Source: a gamma proteobacterium symbiont of Ctena orbiculata
Lineage (GTDB): Bacteria > Pseudomonadota > Gammaproteobacteria > Chromatiales > Chromatiaceae
Length of the DNA stretch: 64,000 nucleotides
Direction: 5' to 3'
Assembly: GCA_003094555.1 (NCBI GenBank)
Contig: NATW01000115.1
Coordinates: forward strand, 1-64,000
In this document: positions 1 to 9,681 of the stretch, piece by piece
How the letters are laid out: every line of letters starts with the position of its first letter
Position numbering within the stretch: the stretch's first letter is position 1
The notes under the pieces: model-generated
Told to the model about the DNA's origin: nothing
What the model saw: only the letters and a program-made list of their open reading frames with translations
The model's database searches: none
Position numbers and translations under genes: made by a program

Positions 1-57
1 GTATATATCGGTTCGCAGACCCTTTACCCTTAGGCCATTTACACAGGAGTTGAAGCC

Positions 58-366
58 ATGTTCATTGTCGCCAATCGCGTCCCTGTTGCCGCAGGCTACC
101 AGGAGATGTTCGAGGCGCGTTTTCGCAAGCGCGCGGGCCAGATCGAGAAGCAGCCAGGCTTTGTACGCATGCAGGTTCTGCAGCCGGCAAAGCCGGTGCT
201 GCCGTATGTCGTTCTCACCACTTGGCAGGACAAGGCCTCATTCGAAGGTTGGGTGGGCAGCGAGGACTTTCGTAACGCCCATGCCAATCCGATGCCGAAG
301 GAGGCCTTCGATGGTGAAGGTGCCATCGAGATGCACGAAGTGATCATCAGCGCAGAGGCTGGCTGA
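58..366 (+). CDS. Antibiotic biosynthesis monooxygenase (ABM) domain protein
   Basis: A 102-residue single-domain protein that looks like the dimeric alpha-beta barrel ABM family, which includes IsdG-like haem-degrading enzymes and quinol monooxygenases. The sequence supporting this is the N-terminal FIVANRVPV strand, the ERF-like helix with Q..PGF, and the LTTWQDKASFEGW segment typical of this fold. A good ribosome binding site (AGGAG at 45-49) precedes the ATG. The gene stands alone in front of uvrD. Family membership is fairly sure; the substrate (haem, quinol or other) cannot be told from sequence. Confidence 0.8.
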   Translation: MFIVANRVPVAAGYQEMFEARFRKRAGQIEKQPGFVRMQVLQPAKPVLPYVVLTTWQDKASFEGWVGSEDFRNAHANPMPKEAFDGEGAIEMHEVIISAEAG

Positions 367-514
367 TCAGAGGCCGGGCTGCCCTTGCCATGGATTTCAA
401 TCCCCCCATCGTCGCTGACTTGACAGGCGACCCGGTCCATAGGCTGAACGGAGTGGTTGGAAAACCTCTGCAAATGGTGGCTTTTGTCACCGTCGGATGA
501 GTAAACTAGCCACT

Positions 515-2677
515 ATGGATGTTTCTCCCATACTCGATCCTCTGAACGACGCGCAGCGTGAGGCGGTAACCGCACCCATCGGCAATCTGTTGGTGCTGGC
601 AGGGGCAGGCAGTGGCAAGACCCGGGTCCTGGTGCACCGCATCGCCTGGCTGTTGGCGGCAGAGGCCGTATCACCCTGGTCGATTCTGGCGGTCACCTTC
701 ACCAACAAGGCGGCGAAGGAGATGCGTTACCGCATCGAGGATCTGCTTGGTCAGCCGCTGGGGGGGATGTGGGTCGGTACCTTTCATGGATTGGCCCACC
801 GCCTGTTGCGGGCCCATTGGAAAGAGGCGGGTCTGCCTCAGAGCTTTCAGATACTCGATTCCGACGATCAGTTTCGACTCATCAAGCGGCTGCTGAAAAA
901 CCTGGATCTGGATGAGGCTCGATGGCCGCCACGACAGATCCAATGGTTCATCAATGGGCGCAAGGATGAGGGTCTGCGCGCGCAGCATCTGGATGATGGG
1001 GGTGATCCCTATCAACAGCAGATGATCCGTCTCTACAGTGAGTATCAGGGTGCCTGTGAGCGGGGCGGCCAGGTCGATTTCGCGGAGCTGTTGCTGCGTG
1101 CCCATGAGCTATGGCGGGACAGGCCGGATATCCTGCAGCACTATCAGCAGCGCTTTCAACATGTATTGGTGGATGAGTTTCAGGATACCAACTCGATCCA
1201 GTACGCCTGGCTCAGGATGCTTGCCGGTCCGCGTAACAATCTCTTCGTGGTGGGTGATGACGATCAGTCCATCTATGGCTGGCGCGGCGCCCGGGTGGAG
1301 AATATCCAGAGCTTCCAGTCCCACTATGAATCAGCAACCCTGGTGCGCCTGGAGCAGAATTACCGTTCCAGCGGGAATATCCTGAATGCCGCCAATGCCC
1401 TGATCAACAACAATCCTTCGCGTCTGGGCAAGCAGTTATGGACCCAGGACAGTGAGGGTGAGCCGATCAAGCTCTATGCCGCCTTCAACGAGATCGATGA
1501 GGCGCGTTTTGTGGTGGAGAGAATCAGGCAGTTTGTGGATGAGGGCAACAGCCGCTCGGAGGCGGCCATACTCTACCGCACCACCGCCCAGTCACGTCTC
1601 TTCGAGGAGGCGCTGCTGCAGGCCGCCATCCCCTATCGTGTCTACGGCGGCCTGCGTTTCTTCGAGCGGGCGGAGATCAAGGATGCCCTCGCCTACCTGA
1701 GACTGATCAATACGTCTCAGGATGACGGGGCCTTCGAGCGGGCGGTCAATATGCCCCCGAGAGGGATCGGGCCCAAGACCATGGATGCGGTGCGCGCCCA
1801 TGCCAGGGATTTCGACAGCTCCCTGTGGCAGGCGGCTTGCGATTTATTGCAAGGTGGGGCGATGGCAAAGCGGGCGGCAACGGCATTGCAGGGTTTTCTC
1901 GACCTGATGGATGAGCTTCGCTTGAATTGTGCAAACCTTTCCCTGCCTGAAAAGGTCGAGCAGGCGCTGCAAGCCAGTGGACTACCCGACCACTTCGACA
2001 AGAGCCGTGATGGCAAGGGTATCGACCGTAAGGAGAATCTGGAGGAGCTGGTCAACGCCACCCGTCAGTTCGGCTATGAGGCCAATGCAGAGGAAGAGTT
2101 GGATGAGCTCTCCACCTTTCTCTCCCACGCCGCGCTGGAGGCGGGTGAAGCACAGGGGGATCCCGCGGAGCCCTGTGTCCAGTTAATGACCCTGCACTCC
2201 GCCAAAGGACTTGAGTTTCCCCTGGTTTTCCTGGTCGGTATGGAAGAGGGACTGTTTCCCCACAGCATGTCGGCGGATGATCCGGCGCGTTTGGAGGAGG
2301 AGCGGCGGCTCTGCTATGTGGGGGTAACCCGCGCCATGCGTGAACTCTATCTCTGTCATGCCGAGAGCCGCCGACTGCACGGTAGTGACAGCTATCCTCT
2401 CCCGTCCCGTTTTATTCGGGAAATGCCGGCTGAATTGATGTCGGAGGTGCGGGCCGGTCCCGCCACCAGCCATCCCATATATGGCAGTCCGCCCCACCTG
2501 GAGGTGGCTGAGCTGAGTGGATTCAGCCTTGGCCAGCGGGTGCGTCATAGCAAGTTTGGCGAGGGTGTTGTGTTGAATGCGGAAGGCCAGGGCCGCAGTG
2601 CCCGGGTGCAGGTCAATTTTGAAGAGGTCGGGAGCAAATGGCTGGTGGTGGCATATGCCAATCTTTCTCCCTGTTGA
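515..2677 (+). CDS. uvrD: DNA helicase II UvrD (superfamily 1A)
   Basis: ATP-dependent 3'-5' DNA helicase of nucleotide excision and mismatch repair. From the chosen ATG the protein is 720 residues, the usual UvrD length, and begins MDVS..LD.LND.Q like E. coli UvrD. An in-frame ATG six codons upstream (497) is possible but neither start has a strong ribosome binding site. Visible motifs are Q14 (Q motif), Walker A AGAGSGKT at 29-36, DEFQD near 220, GDDDQSIYGWRGA near 247, TLHSAKGLEFP near 557 and VTRA near 605. The C-terminal GQRVRHSKFGEGVV segment is the tudor-like tail of UvrD/PcrA. No defect is seen. Confidence 0.97.
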   Translation: MDVSPILDPLNDAQREAVTAPIGNLLVLAGAGSGKTRVLVHRIAWLLAAEAVSPWSILAVTFTNKAAKEMRYRIEDLLGQPLGGMWVGTFHGLAHRLLRAHWKEAGLPQSFQILDSDDQFRLIKRLLKNLDLDEARWPPRQIQWFINGRKDEGLRAQHLDDGGDPYQQQMIRLYSEYQGACERGGQVDFAELLLRAHELWRDRPDILQHYQQRFQHVLVDEFQDTNSIQYAWLRMLAGPRNNLFVVGDDDQSIYGWRGARVENIQSFQSHYESATLVRLEQNYRSSGNILNAANALINNNPSRLGKQLWTQDSEGEPIKLYAAFNEIDEARFVVERIRQFVDEGNSRSEAAILYRTTAQSRLFEEALLQAAIPYRVYGGLRFFERAEIKDALAYLRLINTSQDDGAFERAVNMPPRGIGPKTMDAVRAHARDFDSSLWQAACDLLQGGAMAKRAATALQGFLDLMDELRLNCANLSLPEKVEQALQASGLPDHFDKSRDGKGIDRKENLEELVNATRQFGYEANAEEELDELSTFLSHAALEAGEAQGDPAEPCVQLMTLHSAKGLEFPLVFLVGMEEGLFPHSMSADDPARLEEERRLCYVGVTRAMRELYLCHAESRRLHGSDSYPLPSRFIREMPAELMSEVRAGPATSHPIYGSPPHLEVAELSGFSLGQRVRHSKFGEGVVLNAEGQGRSARVQVNFEEVGSKWLVVAYANLSPC

Positions 2678-2878
2678 GGCTTACGCGGCATCCATGCCGC
2701 TACTGCGAAAGACAACCGTCAGGCACCTAGCAGGGTTCATTGAATTTATGATGGATACTAATCGAGGTTTTTGTGTAGTTGATATAGTGTGGATTATTCC
2801 AGTATTTCAGCGGAACATAGGATGTCATTCACTATGTTCGATGTTCGAGTAGCAACAAAAACAGAACAGGAGAGAGGC

Positions 2879-3964
2879 ATGAAACGTCGTGATTTTATGA
2901 AACGTGCTGGTGGTGGGACCCTGGCTGTGGGCGCCGGTATGGCAGGTCTGCGGGTTGCCGAGGCGAAGCCGCAGATCAAGTGGAAGATGGTTACCACCTG
3001 GCCGAAGAACTTTCCGGGACTGGGCACCGGTGCCAACAAGCTGGCCGAGGTGATCAATGAGATGAGTGGCGGGCGGATGCAGGTCAAGGTGTATGGCGCG
3101 AAAGAGCTGGTGCCCGCCTTTGAGGTGTTCGATGCGGTTTCAAGGGGTACCGCCGAACTGGGACATGGTGCCGCCTATTACTGGAAGGGTAAAAGTGAGA
3201 CCGCCCAGTTTTTCTCCACGGTGCCCTTCGGCATGACGGCACAGGAGATGAACGGCTGGCTCTACTTTGGTGGTGGCCAGGAGTTATGGCAGGAACTGTA
3301 TAAACCCTTCGGCCTGATACCCGCGCCGGGGGGTAATACCGGGATGCAGATGGGGGGCTGGTTCAATAAAGAGATCAAAAGCGTCGGTGACCTGAAAGGG
3401 CTGAAGATGCGTATCCCCGGACTCGGCGGTGAGGTACTCAAACGCGCCGGCGGCACACCGGTCAACCTGCCGGGCGGGGAGCTCTTTACCTCGCTGCAGT
3501 CGGGTGCCATCGATGCCACGGAGTGGGTCAATCCCTACAATGATCTGGCCTTTGGTCTGTTCAAGGCGGCAAAATACTACTACTACCCCGGCTTTCATGA
3601 GCCGGGCACCACCCTCGAGGCGATCATCAATCAGAAGGCCTATGATGCATTGCCGAAAGACCTGCAGTCGATCGTCATCAATGCCTGCAAGATAGCCAAT
3701 CAGGAGATGTTGGCCGAGTATACGGCGCGCAATCCGGCGGCCTTGAAGACCCTGGTCGAGAAACACAAGGTGGACATCCGCGTCTATCCCGATGATGTGC
3801 TGGAGACCTTGCGTAAATATTCAAACCAGGTGGTGGAGGAGCTTGCCGCCAAGGATGCCTTTGCAAAGAAGGTGTACGATTCCTATATGGGTTTTCTCAA
3901 AGGCTCACGTGAGTGGGGGGCGATTTCCGATTTTGCCTATCTGCAGTCCCGTGACAAGGCGTAG
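2879..3964 (+). CDS. TRAP transporter substrate-binding protein (DctP/TakP type)
   Basis: Periplasmic solute receptor of a tripartite ATP-independent transporter, 361 residues. The start at 2879 has a strong ribosome binding site (AGGAGAG) and places a twin-arginine-like signal, KRRDFMKR at residues 2-9, followed by a hydrophobic stretch and a probable cleavage after AEA near residue 28. The mature part has W-K-M-V-T-T-W-P at its start, as in the alpha-keto acid/lactate-binding TakP-like branch, and the conserved GLKMRIPGLGG and ATEWVNPYND segments. No DctQ or DctM membrane genes lie beside it, so it is an orphan receptor here. The ligand is probably an organic or keto acid, but this is inferred only. 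Confidence 0.9.
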   Translation: MKRRDFMKRAGGGTLAVGAGMAGLRVAEAKPQIKWKMVTTWPKNFPGLGTGANKLAEVINEMSGGRMQVKVYGAKELVPAFEVFDAVSRGTAELGHGAAYYWKGKSETAQFFSTVPFGMTAQEMNGWLYFGGGQELWQELYKPFGLIPAPGGNTGMQMGGWFNKEIKSVGDLKGLKMRIPGLGGEVLKRAGGTPVNLPGGELFTSLQSGAIDATEWVNPYNDLAFGLFKAAKYYYYPGFHEPGTTLEAIINQKAYDALPKDLQSIVINACKIANQEMLAEYTARNPAALKTLVEKHKVDIRVYPDDVLETLRKYSNQVVEELAAKDAFAKKVYDSYMGFLKGSREWGAISDFAYLQSRDKA

Positions 3965-3999
3965 TGTCATGGCCGGTGTTTGATCAACAACGCATATTG

Positions 4000-4028
4000 A
4001 ACCCGACGGCGGGTCTCGCCGTCGGGTT
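4000..4028 (+). terminator. Intrinsic terminator-like hairpin after the TRAP gene
   Basis: A perfect 12-bp stem (arms 4000-4011 and 4017-4028, AACCCGACGGCG pairing with its complement) closes a 5-nt loop. It is followed by only TTGATG, so the T tract is poor. It lies 36 bases after the TRAP receptor stop and probably ends that transcript. Confidence 0.65.
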
Positions 4029-4100
4029 TGATGGTGACCGGTACACAATGACTTGGTCTGATGCCCTGGCTCAGGCTCCCCGGCGATTGCCGATAACGGT

Positions 4101-5261
4101 GTGTTAAAACCCCCTCCACTCTCGCTCTATATCCATATCCCCTGGTGTGCCCGGAAGTGCCCCTATTGTGATTTCAACTCGCATACCCAACATGGGCCCA
4201 TCCAGGAGATGGTCTATGTGGAGGCCCTGCTGCAGGATCTGGGTACGGAACAGAAACTGGTGGCGGGGCGGCCGTTGCAGACAATCTTCATTGGCGGCGG
4301 AACCCCAAGCCTGTTTTCAGCACAAGCTATAGAGCGGTTGCTCTCCGGGGTGGCAGAAGTGATGGCCTTGGATGGGGCGCTGGAGATAACCCTGGAAGCC
4401 AATCCGGGGGCCTTGGAGTCTGAACGTCTTCCCGGTTACCGGGAAGCGGGAATCAATCGTCTCTCCCTGGGGATACAGAGCCTGAACCCGGAATCCTTGC
4501 AGGCCCTGGGGCGTATCCATGGCCCGGAGGAAGTTTTGTTGGCGGTGGAGCGGGCAAGGCAGGCGGGTTTCGAGCGTATCAATCTTGACCTGATGTTCGG
4601 GTTGCCGGCACAGACCCTGGAAATGGCTCAGGGGGATCTGCAGGCAGCCATTGGATTGGGTCCGAGCCATCTCTCCTACTATCAGCTGACCCTTGAGCCC
4701 AATACCCCTTTCTATCAATCACCCCCGGATCTGCCGGATGAGGAGAGGCTTTGGCAGATACAGCAGCAGGGCCATGAGATGTTGCTGAGGGCGGGATTCC
4801 AACAGTATGAAATTTCCGCATTCTCCCGCCCGCATGAACAATGCAGACACAATCTCAACTATTGGCGCTTCGGTGACTATATCGGCATAGGCGCCGGTGC
4901 ACATGGCAAGCTCTCCACACAGGATGGTGTGATAAGGCGGCGCTGGAAAAGACGTCATCCCAACGATTACCTTGCCGCCGCAAAGGGGGCCGTGCCGTTT
5001 CTGCAGGGTGAGCGTGTATTACAAGCCGAAGACCTGGTAATCGAATTCATGATGAATGCGCTTCGTTTGAGCGATGGCGTGGAGGCGGACCTGTTTAGCG
5101 CGACCACTGGCCTGGATCTGGAGTGTATGGGGGAGCCATTGAATGGGGCGATAAAAAAGGGGCTGTTGTATCCTGTGGACGGAAGTCTCTGCCCCACCCC
5201 TTTGGGATTAAGATTCCTCAATGATCTGATCGCAATATTTGAAGTTAACAGTGCTACTTAA
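4101..5261 (+). CDS. hemW: HemW, haem chaperone-like radical SAM protein
   Basis: Radical SAM protein of the HemN-like family, 386 residues, GTG start. The 4Fe-4S cluster motif CARKCPYC is at residues 16-23 and the SAM-binding GGGTPS segment at about 65-70. HemW binds haem and is thought to deliver it; it is not the true coproporphyrinogen oxidase HemN, which has a longer N-terminus and different flanking residues. HemW usually follows rdgB in gammaproteobacteria, but here it stands alone between the TRAP receptor and a c-di-GMP protein. The upstream hairpin separates it from the receptor transcript. Confidence 0.92.
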   Translation: MLKPPPLSLYIHIPWCARKCPYCDFNSHTQHGPIQEMVYVEALLQDLGTEQKLVAGRPLQTIFIGGGTPSLFSAQAIERLLSGVAEVMALDGALEITLEANPGALESERLPGYREAGINRLSLGIQSLNPESLQALGRIHGPEEVLLAVERARQAGFERINLDLMFGLPAQTLEMAQGDLQAAIGLGPSHLSYYQLTLEPNTPFYQSPPDLPDEERLWQIQQQGHEMLLRAGFQQYEISAFSRPHEQCRHNLNYWRFGDYIGIGAGAHGKLSTQDGVIRRRWKRRHPNDYLAAAKGAVPFLQGERVLQAEDLVIEFMMNALRLSDGVEADLFSATTGLDLECMGEPLNGAIKKGLLYPVDGSLCPTPLGLRFLNDLIAIFEVNSAT

Positions 5262-5509
5262 ATAATTCTTTACATACTGGGTGTAAGGTATTAATTTAAG
5301 TGGACATCATAAAAATAAGATATGCTTTGCTCAGGAGCTTCAACAGCCCATCGTCTAATCTGGATACGCGAGCTGTCACGCAGGGAGCGAACCGGACCCA
5401 TGGTTTCCGATCCTATCGCCAAGGTGATGAACCGGAGTGAGCGGTCTATAGATTCCAGTCCAACTTTAGCCTGTGGGGGATCCGGCACACGTAGTGCCAT
5501 GATGACGAA

Positions 5510-8182
5510 ATGCAACTGAATAGCAAAGTTGCCGCGGTTATGGCGGTGCTATTCCTATGCCTTTTCACAGTGGACGTGTATCTCGATTATCGCCAGATGA
5601 GCGGCAGCAGCAGTGCCGTTCCAGAATCGGTGACGTTCGCTCCTGCCCGTGTTGATGGCCAGACTGTAGGCCAAATCTATCAGCAGTTGGCAGTTAACAT
5701 AAAACAACGTGCCATCTTCTATGCCATAGGCTTTTTGCTCAGCTTGCTCCTGCTCGCTTGGGTATTGAATAAGGCATTGCTGTTTCCGGTATCACGTCTG
5801 AAGCGGGTTGCCCTGGAGCTTGCACGCGGTAATTATCTGGCGGCGATGAATCTACCGGAACATGATGAATTAACCCAGGTCTCTCAAGCCTTCAAGCATA
5901 TGGCCGGGGAGATTGCAAAACGGGAAGAGGTCGTGAACAGGCAGAAGGGGCTCTATTCCGCGCTTTCCCAAACCAGTAAGACGATTCTGCGCAATCGATC
6001 GCCGCAGGTGCTTTTTGAGCGGGTGTGTGACATTGCGGTGACCTTTGGCGGTTTCAACGCGGCATGGGTCGGCGAGGTCAATGAGATGGGTAAAAATATT
6101 CTGCCCATTGCCAGCGCCGGGATCAATCTTGAGAGTCTCAAGGCCTGCACATTCGAGCTCGATCTCACAAACCCACAGGCAGACAGTCCGCTGGCGATAT
6201 CGGTATATGGAAAATGTCCGTCGGTAATTGATGAAGTTGATATGGATCCTGGGAAAACCCCCTGGCATCGTCTGGCGAAGCTCAGCGGGAGTCGCTCGGC
6301 GGCGGTGTTTCCCATCGTCACCCATCAACAGGTGGTTGCGACACTTACTGTGTATGCCCAGGAGCGCAGCTATTTTACCCTCACGATTCATGACCTGTTG
6401 CATGAAATGGTCAGCGATCTCGCCTTTGCCATAGAAAACTACGAACGTACTCAAGCGCACCAGTTGGCACATCACTCCCTTGAAAGATCCTCCGGTGAGC
6501 TAGAGGCGGTAAACAAAAAGATGTCGTTGATACTGGAGTCTACTGGGGAAGGCATATTTGGTATCGATGAGCGTGGTGCCTGTAGCTTCATTAACAAGGC
6601 AGCGGCAGAGATGCTCGGCTATACCCAGGAAGAATTGCTCAATCAACAGATTCACTCCCGGGTGCGCATGTTCGATGAGGCTGGGAAATCCTTCAACAGT
6701 GCAGTGCTCAAGCGAGGGGAATCGGTTCGGGTCAAGGATGAGTCTTTCTTGCGCAAAAACGAAACACTATTTCCGGTTGAGTACTCAACCTATCCGATTA
6801 AAGAGAGTGGCAAGTTCAAGGGGTCGGTTACGGTGTTCAGGGATGTCACATCTACCCGTTCCATGATGCGGGAGATGCGTTTTCTTGCGACTCACGACTC
6901 CCTGACCCACCTGCTGAATCGGCATGCCTTCGATCAACGGCTGCGAGAGGCCTTCGCCAATAGTAAGGATCATGGCGTACAACATGTATTGCTGTACATG
7001 GACCTCGATCAGTTCAAGCTGGTCAACGATACCTGTGGTCATGTTGCTGGGGATATGATGTTACGCCAGCTATCTCATCGGCTACAGCGCACCATCGGGG
7101 GTGACGATGTGCTGGCCCGTCTCGGTGGGGATGAGTTTGGTTTGTTGATGGAGAACTGCCAACTTGAACGGGCGCAACGTCTTGCCAGCAAGATCTGCAG
7201 TGTGATCAAGGATTTTCGATTCTCGTGGGAAGGGAGAGCCTTCTCCACCGGGGTGAGCATTGGCATCGTCGCGATAGGTCCGAATACGGAAAGTCCTCAC
7301 AGCGCGCTCAGTTCCGCCGATGCGGCCTGCTATGTGGCCAAGGACATGGGAAGAAACAGGATCCATGTGTTTCAGCCATACGACGAGGAGATTAAACGGC
7401 AGCAGGGTGAGATGCGCTGGGTCGGAAGGATCGAAAGCGCCATGGATCAACAACGCTTTTCTTTGCTGCAACAGCCGATTATGTCGCTGCGTAGTACGGC
7501 CATCGGTGACGAACATATTGAGGTGCTGTTGCGTATGCAGGATGAGCGAGGCAAACAGATCATGCCTGGGGCCTTTATTCCTGCTGCGGAACGTTACAAC
7601 ATCATGGGCACGCTCGATCGCTGGGTCATCAGTCATGCCTTCAGATGGTTATCGGAAAATCCGCAGCGAATGGAAGAGTTGGGGCTGTGTGCCATAAACC
7701 TCTCCGGTCAATCCCTGGGGGATGGCACACTACACGAACATATTTTGGAACAGCTGCGCAAATTTGACCTTCCCGCAGACAAGATCTCGTTTGAAATTAC
7801 CGAAACCGCGGTCGTCAGCCGGCTGGATCAGGCAGCTCGCTTCATCAGTCTGTTGAAGCGCCGTGGATTTCGTTTTGCATTGGATGATTTCGGTACCGGC
7901 ATGTCATCTTTCTCCTATTTGAAGCGCCTGCCGGTGGACTACTTGAAGATCGATGGCAGCTTTGTTTCAAACATGGTGAATGACCCGGTGGATAAGGCCA
8001 TGGTGGAATCGATCAATGAAATCGGTCATTTGATGGGCCTGCAGACCATTGCCGAGTATGTGGAGGATGATCAGACCCTGGAGCAGCTGATCGACATTGG
8101 CGTGGACTATGCCCAGGGATTTGGGGTTGTGCGGCCAATGCCATTGGATATGGCGGATCCCGGCCCGCTTAACGCGGCCTAG
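5510..8182 (+). CDS. Membrane GAF-PAS-GGDEF-EAL cyclic-di-GMP protein
   Basis: A sensor protein of 890 residues that can make or break c-di-GMP. Two membrane helices (about 7-27 and 65-87) frame a short periplasmic loop. A HAMP-like segment, a GAF domain (about 150-300), a PAS domain (about 340-450), GGDEF and EAL follow. The cyclase motif RLGGDEF is intact near residue 539. The RxxD inhibitory site is missing (Gly and Val at those places). The phosphodiesterase domain has EVLLR near 668 in place of EALLR. It also keeps the NLSGQ, EITETA, DDFGTG and YLKIDGSF motifs, so it is probably active. The ligand of the GAF or PAS domain is unknown. Confidence 0.93.
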   Translation: MQLNSKVAAVMAVLFLCLFTVDVYLDYRQMSGSSSAVPESVTFAPARVDGQTVGQIYQQLAVNIKQRAIFYAIGFLLSLLLLAWVLNKALLFPVSRLKRVALELARGNYLAAMNLPEHDELTQVSQAFKHMAGEIAKREEVVNRQKGLYSALSQTSKTILRNRSPQVLFERVCDIAVTFGGFNAAWVGEVNEMGKNILPIASAGINLESLKACTFELDLTNPQADSPLAISVYGKCPSVIDEVDMDPGKTPWHRLAKLSGSRSAAVFPIVTHQQVVATLTVYAQERSYFTLTIHDLLHEMVSDLAFAIENYERTQAHQLAHHSLERSSGELEAVNKKMSLILESTGEGIFGIDERGACSFINKAAAEMLGYTQEELLNQQIHSRVRMFDEAGKSFNSAVLKRGESVRVKDESFLRKNETLFPVEYSTYPIKESGKFKGSVTVFRDVTSTRSMMREMRFLATHDSLTHLLNRHAFDQRLREAFANSKDHGVQHVLLYMDLDQFKLVNDTCGHVAGDMMLRQLSHRLQRTIGGDDVLARLGGDEFGLLMENCQLERAQRLASKICSVIKDFRFSWEGRAFSTGVSIGIVAIGPNTESPHSALSSADAACYVAKDMGRNRIHVFQPYDEEIKRQQGEMRWVGRIESAMDQQRFSLLQQPIMSLRSTAIGDEHIEVLLRMQDERGKQIMPGAFIPAAERYNIMGTLDRWVISHAFRWLSENPQRMEELGLCAINLSGQSLGDGTLHEHILEQLRKFDLPADKISFEITETAVVSRLDQAARFISLLKRRGFRFALDDFGTGMSSFSYLKRLPVDYLKIDGSFVSNMVNDPVDKAMVESINEIGHLMGLQTIAEYVEDDQTLEQLIDIGVDYAQGFGVVRPMPLDMADPGPLNAA

Positions 8183-8228
8183 ACCGATCAAACAAGCGAC
8201 CCGTTAGATTATTAGAGCTGTACGGACG

Positions 8229-8681
8229 TTAATCGAGACGGCACTGGTGCATGAAGGCTTCCAATCCTACCTCTTCAGCATAACCCTTAAGGAGTTTTGG
8301 TCTAGGGCCTTTCTCCTTGACCTCGAAGACCTGATCTGGGTTGTTGGGTAGGTTGCCATACTTCCCTGCCGGTATCTTTATGCTGGCTACTGTTTTACTG
8401 CTGCGCTGGCCCTTGCGCGCGAGCCTCTTCTTTGTCGAGGGTTTTGTTTTGGCCTTTGTCTTGTCGGCTTGGCCCGCAATCTTTTGGATTATGCGGTTGA
8501 CCCTTTTATAGTTGTGACGGATGTAGGTTTCGAAATTAATTCCATTATCTTTCAGAACCTTATCGATTTGACTGCTGGCGTTACTGAGCGCTTTATTTAC
8601 CACCTCGGCCTTTTTTTGCTCGGCTTCCAGTCGTGCTATCTTTGCTCTAAGGCTCTCGATCTCTTTCTTAATGTTCGACAT
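8229..8681 (-). CDS. Putative H-NS/MvaT-like nucleoid-associated protein
   Basis: A 150-residue basic protein that I do not recognise as a named family. It has an N-terminal coiled coil (residues 1-35, KKEIESLRAKIARLEAEQKK), a Lys/Ser/Thr-rich linker (about 72-105) and a small C-terminal module with NNPDQVFEVKEKGPRPKLLK and GLEAF. This layout, oligomerising coil then flexible basic linker then a short domain with a Pro-Gly-Arg-type loop, is that of H-NS, MvaT and Bv3F proteins. KGPRPKLL resembles the DNA minor-groove loop (QGR or GRxP) of H-NS. The start has an upstream AAGGG. It is divergent from a Rho-binding antiterminator gene. The assignment is a structural analogy, not a sequence match. 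Confidence 0.55.
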   Translation of the reverse strand: MSNIKKEIESLRAKIARLEAEQKKAEVVNKALSNASSQIDKVLKDNGINFETYIRHNYKRVNRIIQKIAGQADKTKAKTKPSTKKRLARKGQRSSKTVASIKIPAGKYGNLPNNPDQVFEVKEKGPRPKLLKGYAEEVGLEAFMHQCRLD

Positions 8682-8794
8682 ACATCCAAGCCCTTTAGTG
8701 TTTATCTTTAAAAACGCGATCCAAGGTCAAGTTAATATGACGATTTTAAGTTGGCTTTGGCACCAATAGCAAATGCTGTAATGGTATCAGAGAC

Positions 8795-9061
8795 ATGACT
8801 GATGACTATCGACCCGTGGCATGTTCCCAGCATGAGGCCTATGAGTATGCTGTCTTGAGACAGTCGATGTTGGATCTTAATTGGCATGACGAAGGGGGAA
8901 ATAGGTGTCGGGCCAGGGTCGTGCCGATTGATGTTGTAACCCGTGATAGGGCCGAGTATCTGGTTGTAAAACAGGAAGATAAAGTGATTCGATCGATAAG
9001 GTTGGACCGTATTATTGAGGCCAGGGAGGTCGCTGGTGGTGAGGGCCAGTTGGATCGATGA
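8795..9061 (+). CDS. rof: Rho-binding antiterminator (Rof/YaeO family)
   Basis: A small acidic protein of 88 residues. E. coli Rof (YaeO) binds the Rho primary RNA site and blocks Rho-dependent termination. The MTDDYRPVAC start, the E.A...... segment, and the AEYLVV.......RLDRI stretch near residues 52-72 align with E. coli Rof by eye. No signal peptide or membrane segment is present. The gene is divergent from the H-NS-like gene, with 113 bases between them. Confidence 0.8.
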   Translation: MTDDYRPVACSQHEAYEYAVLRQSMLDLNWHDEGGNRCRARVVPIDVVTRDRAEYLVVKQEDKVIRSIRLDRIIEAREVAGGEGQLDR

Positions 9062-9232
9062 TTGTAGTCAAAATATTGTCGTTTCCATGGTAATTGGCAT
9101 AACCATCTGTTTTTGTAGACAAAGCAGGTGCTCGTAGGTGCGCCATAATGATATTTCAGGAATTTTCATCGGGGACATATTCGAGTTGCTGTGATAATTT
9201 TCTTTATATAGTGGGAGTACGAGGCTTGATCG

Positions 9233-9583
9233 ATGACGCAGCTAAGCAACCGAAACCTGGATTTCGATCATCTCCTCCAATTGGCGGAGAGGGATCCGAT
9301 GCGTTTCGAGGATATGCGTCAGGCAGCCATCGATGACTTCATCGCAGCACTCCCGCAGGAGAGGCAGCAACGGATGCGACAGCTGCAATGGCGCATCGAT
9401 CAGGAGCGTAGAAATCGTTCGCCGATCAGTGCCTGTGTGAAAATTTCCAGCATGATGTGGGATCACATGGTGGGACCCCAGGGCCTGTTGGGCTACCTGC
9501 AGGGTGATATCAGAAGTCGTTCCGAGGCAGATCACAGGGCCTGTAAGGTGCTGGATTTCCCCATCAGGCCCACTCGACAGTAG
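9233..9583 (+). CDS. DUF3135 family protein
   Basis: A 116-residue soluble protein. Its helical N-terminal half, [19 protein letters not shown] then a long charged helix with [15 protein letters not shown]-type pattern, fits the DUF3135 family found in gammaproteobacteria, whose function is not known. A GAGG ribosome binding site lies just upstream of the ATG. It is followed by rpmE in the same direction after about 100 bases. Confidence 0.7.
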   Translation: MTQLSNRNLDFDHLLQLAERDPMRFEDMRQAAIDDFIAALPQERQQRMRQLQWRIDQERRNRSPISACVKISSMMWDHMVGPQGLLGYLQGDIRSRSEADHRACKVLDFPIRPTRQ

Positions 9584-9681
9584 CGGGGCTTGCCTTGACG
9601 GACGTCTTGGCATATTATTCCGCTCTTTCCCTGCCCGTGGGGCAGATCGTCAACGATGTCATTCTCATAAGAGAGTCAATC

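Noticed and set aside
2685-2700. Hairpin after uvrD as a terminator
   Set aside because: The stem is only six bases (GCGGCA/TGCCGC) and has no T tract.
5510-8182. Degenerate, inactive EAL domain because of EVL in place of EAL
   Set aside because: Ala to Val at this place is tolerated in active enzymes and the metal and catalytic residues elsewhere in the domain are present.
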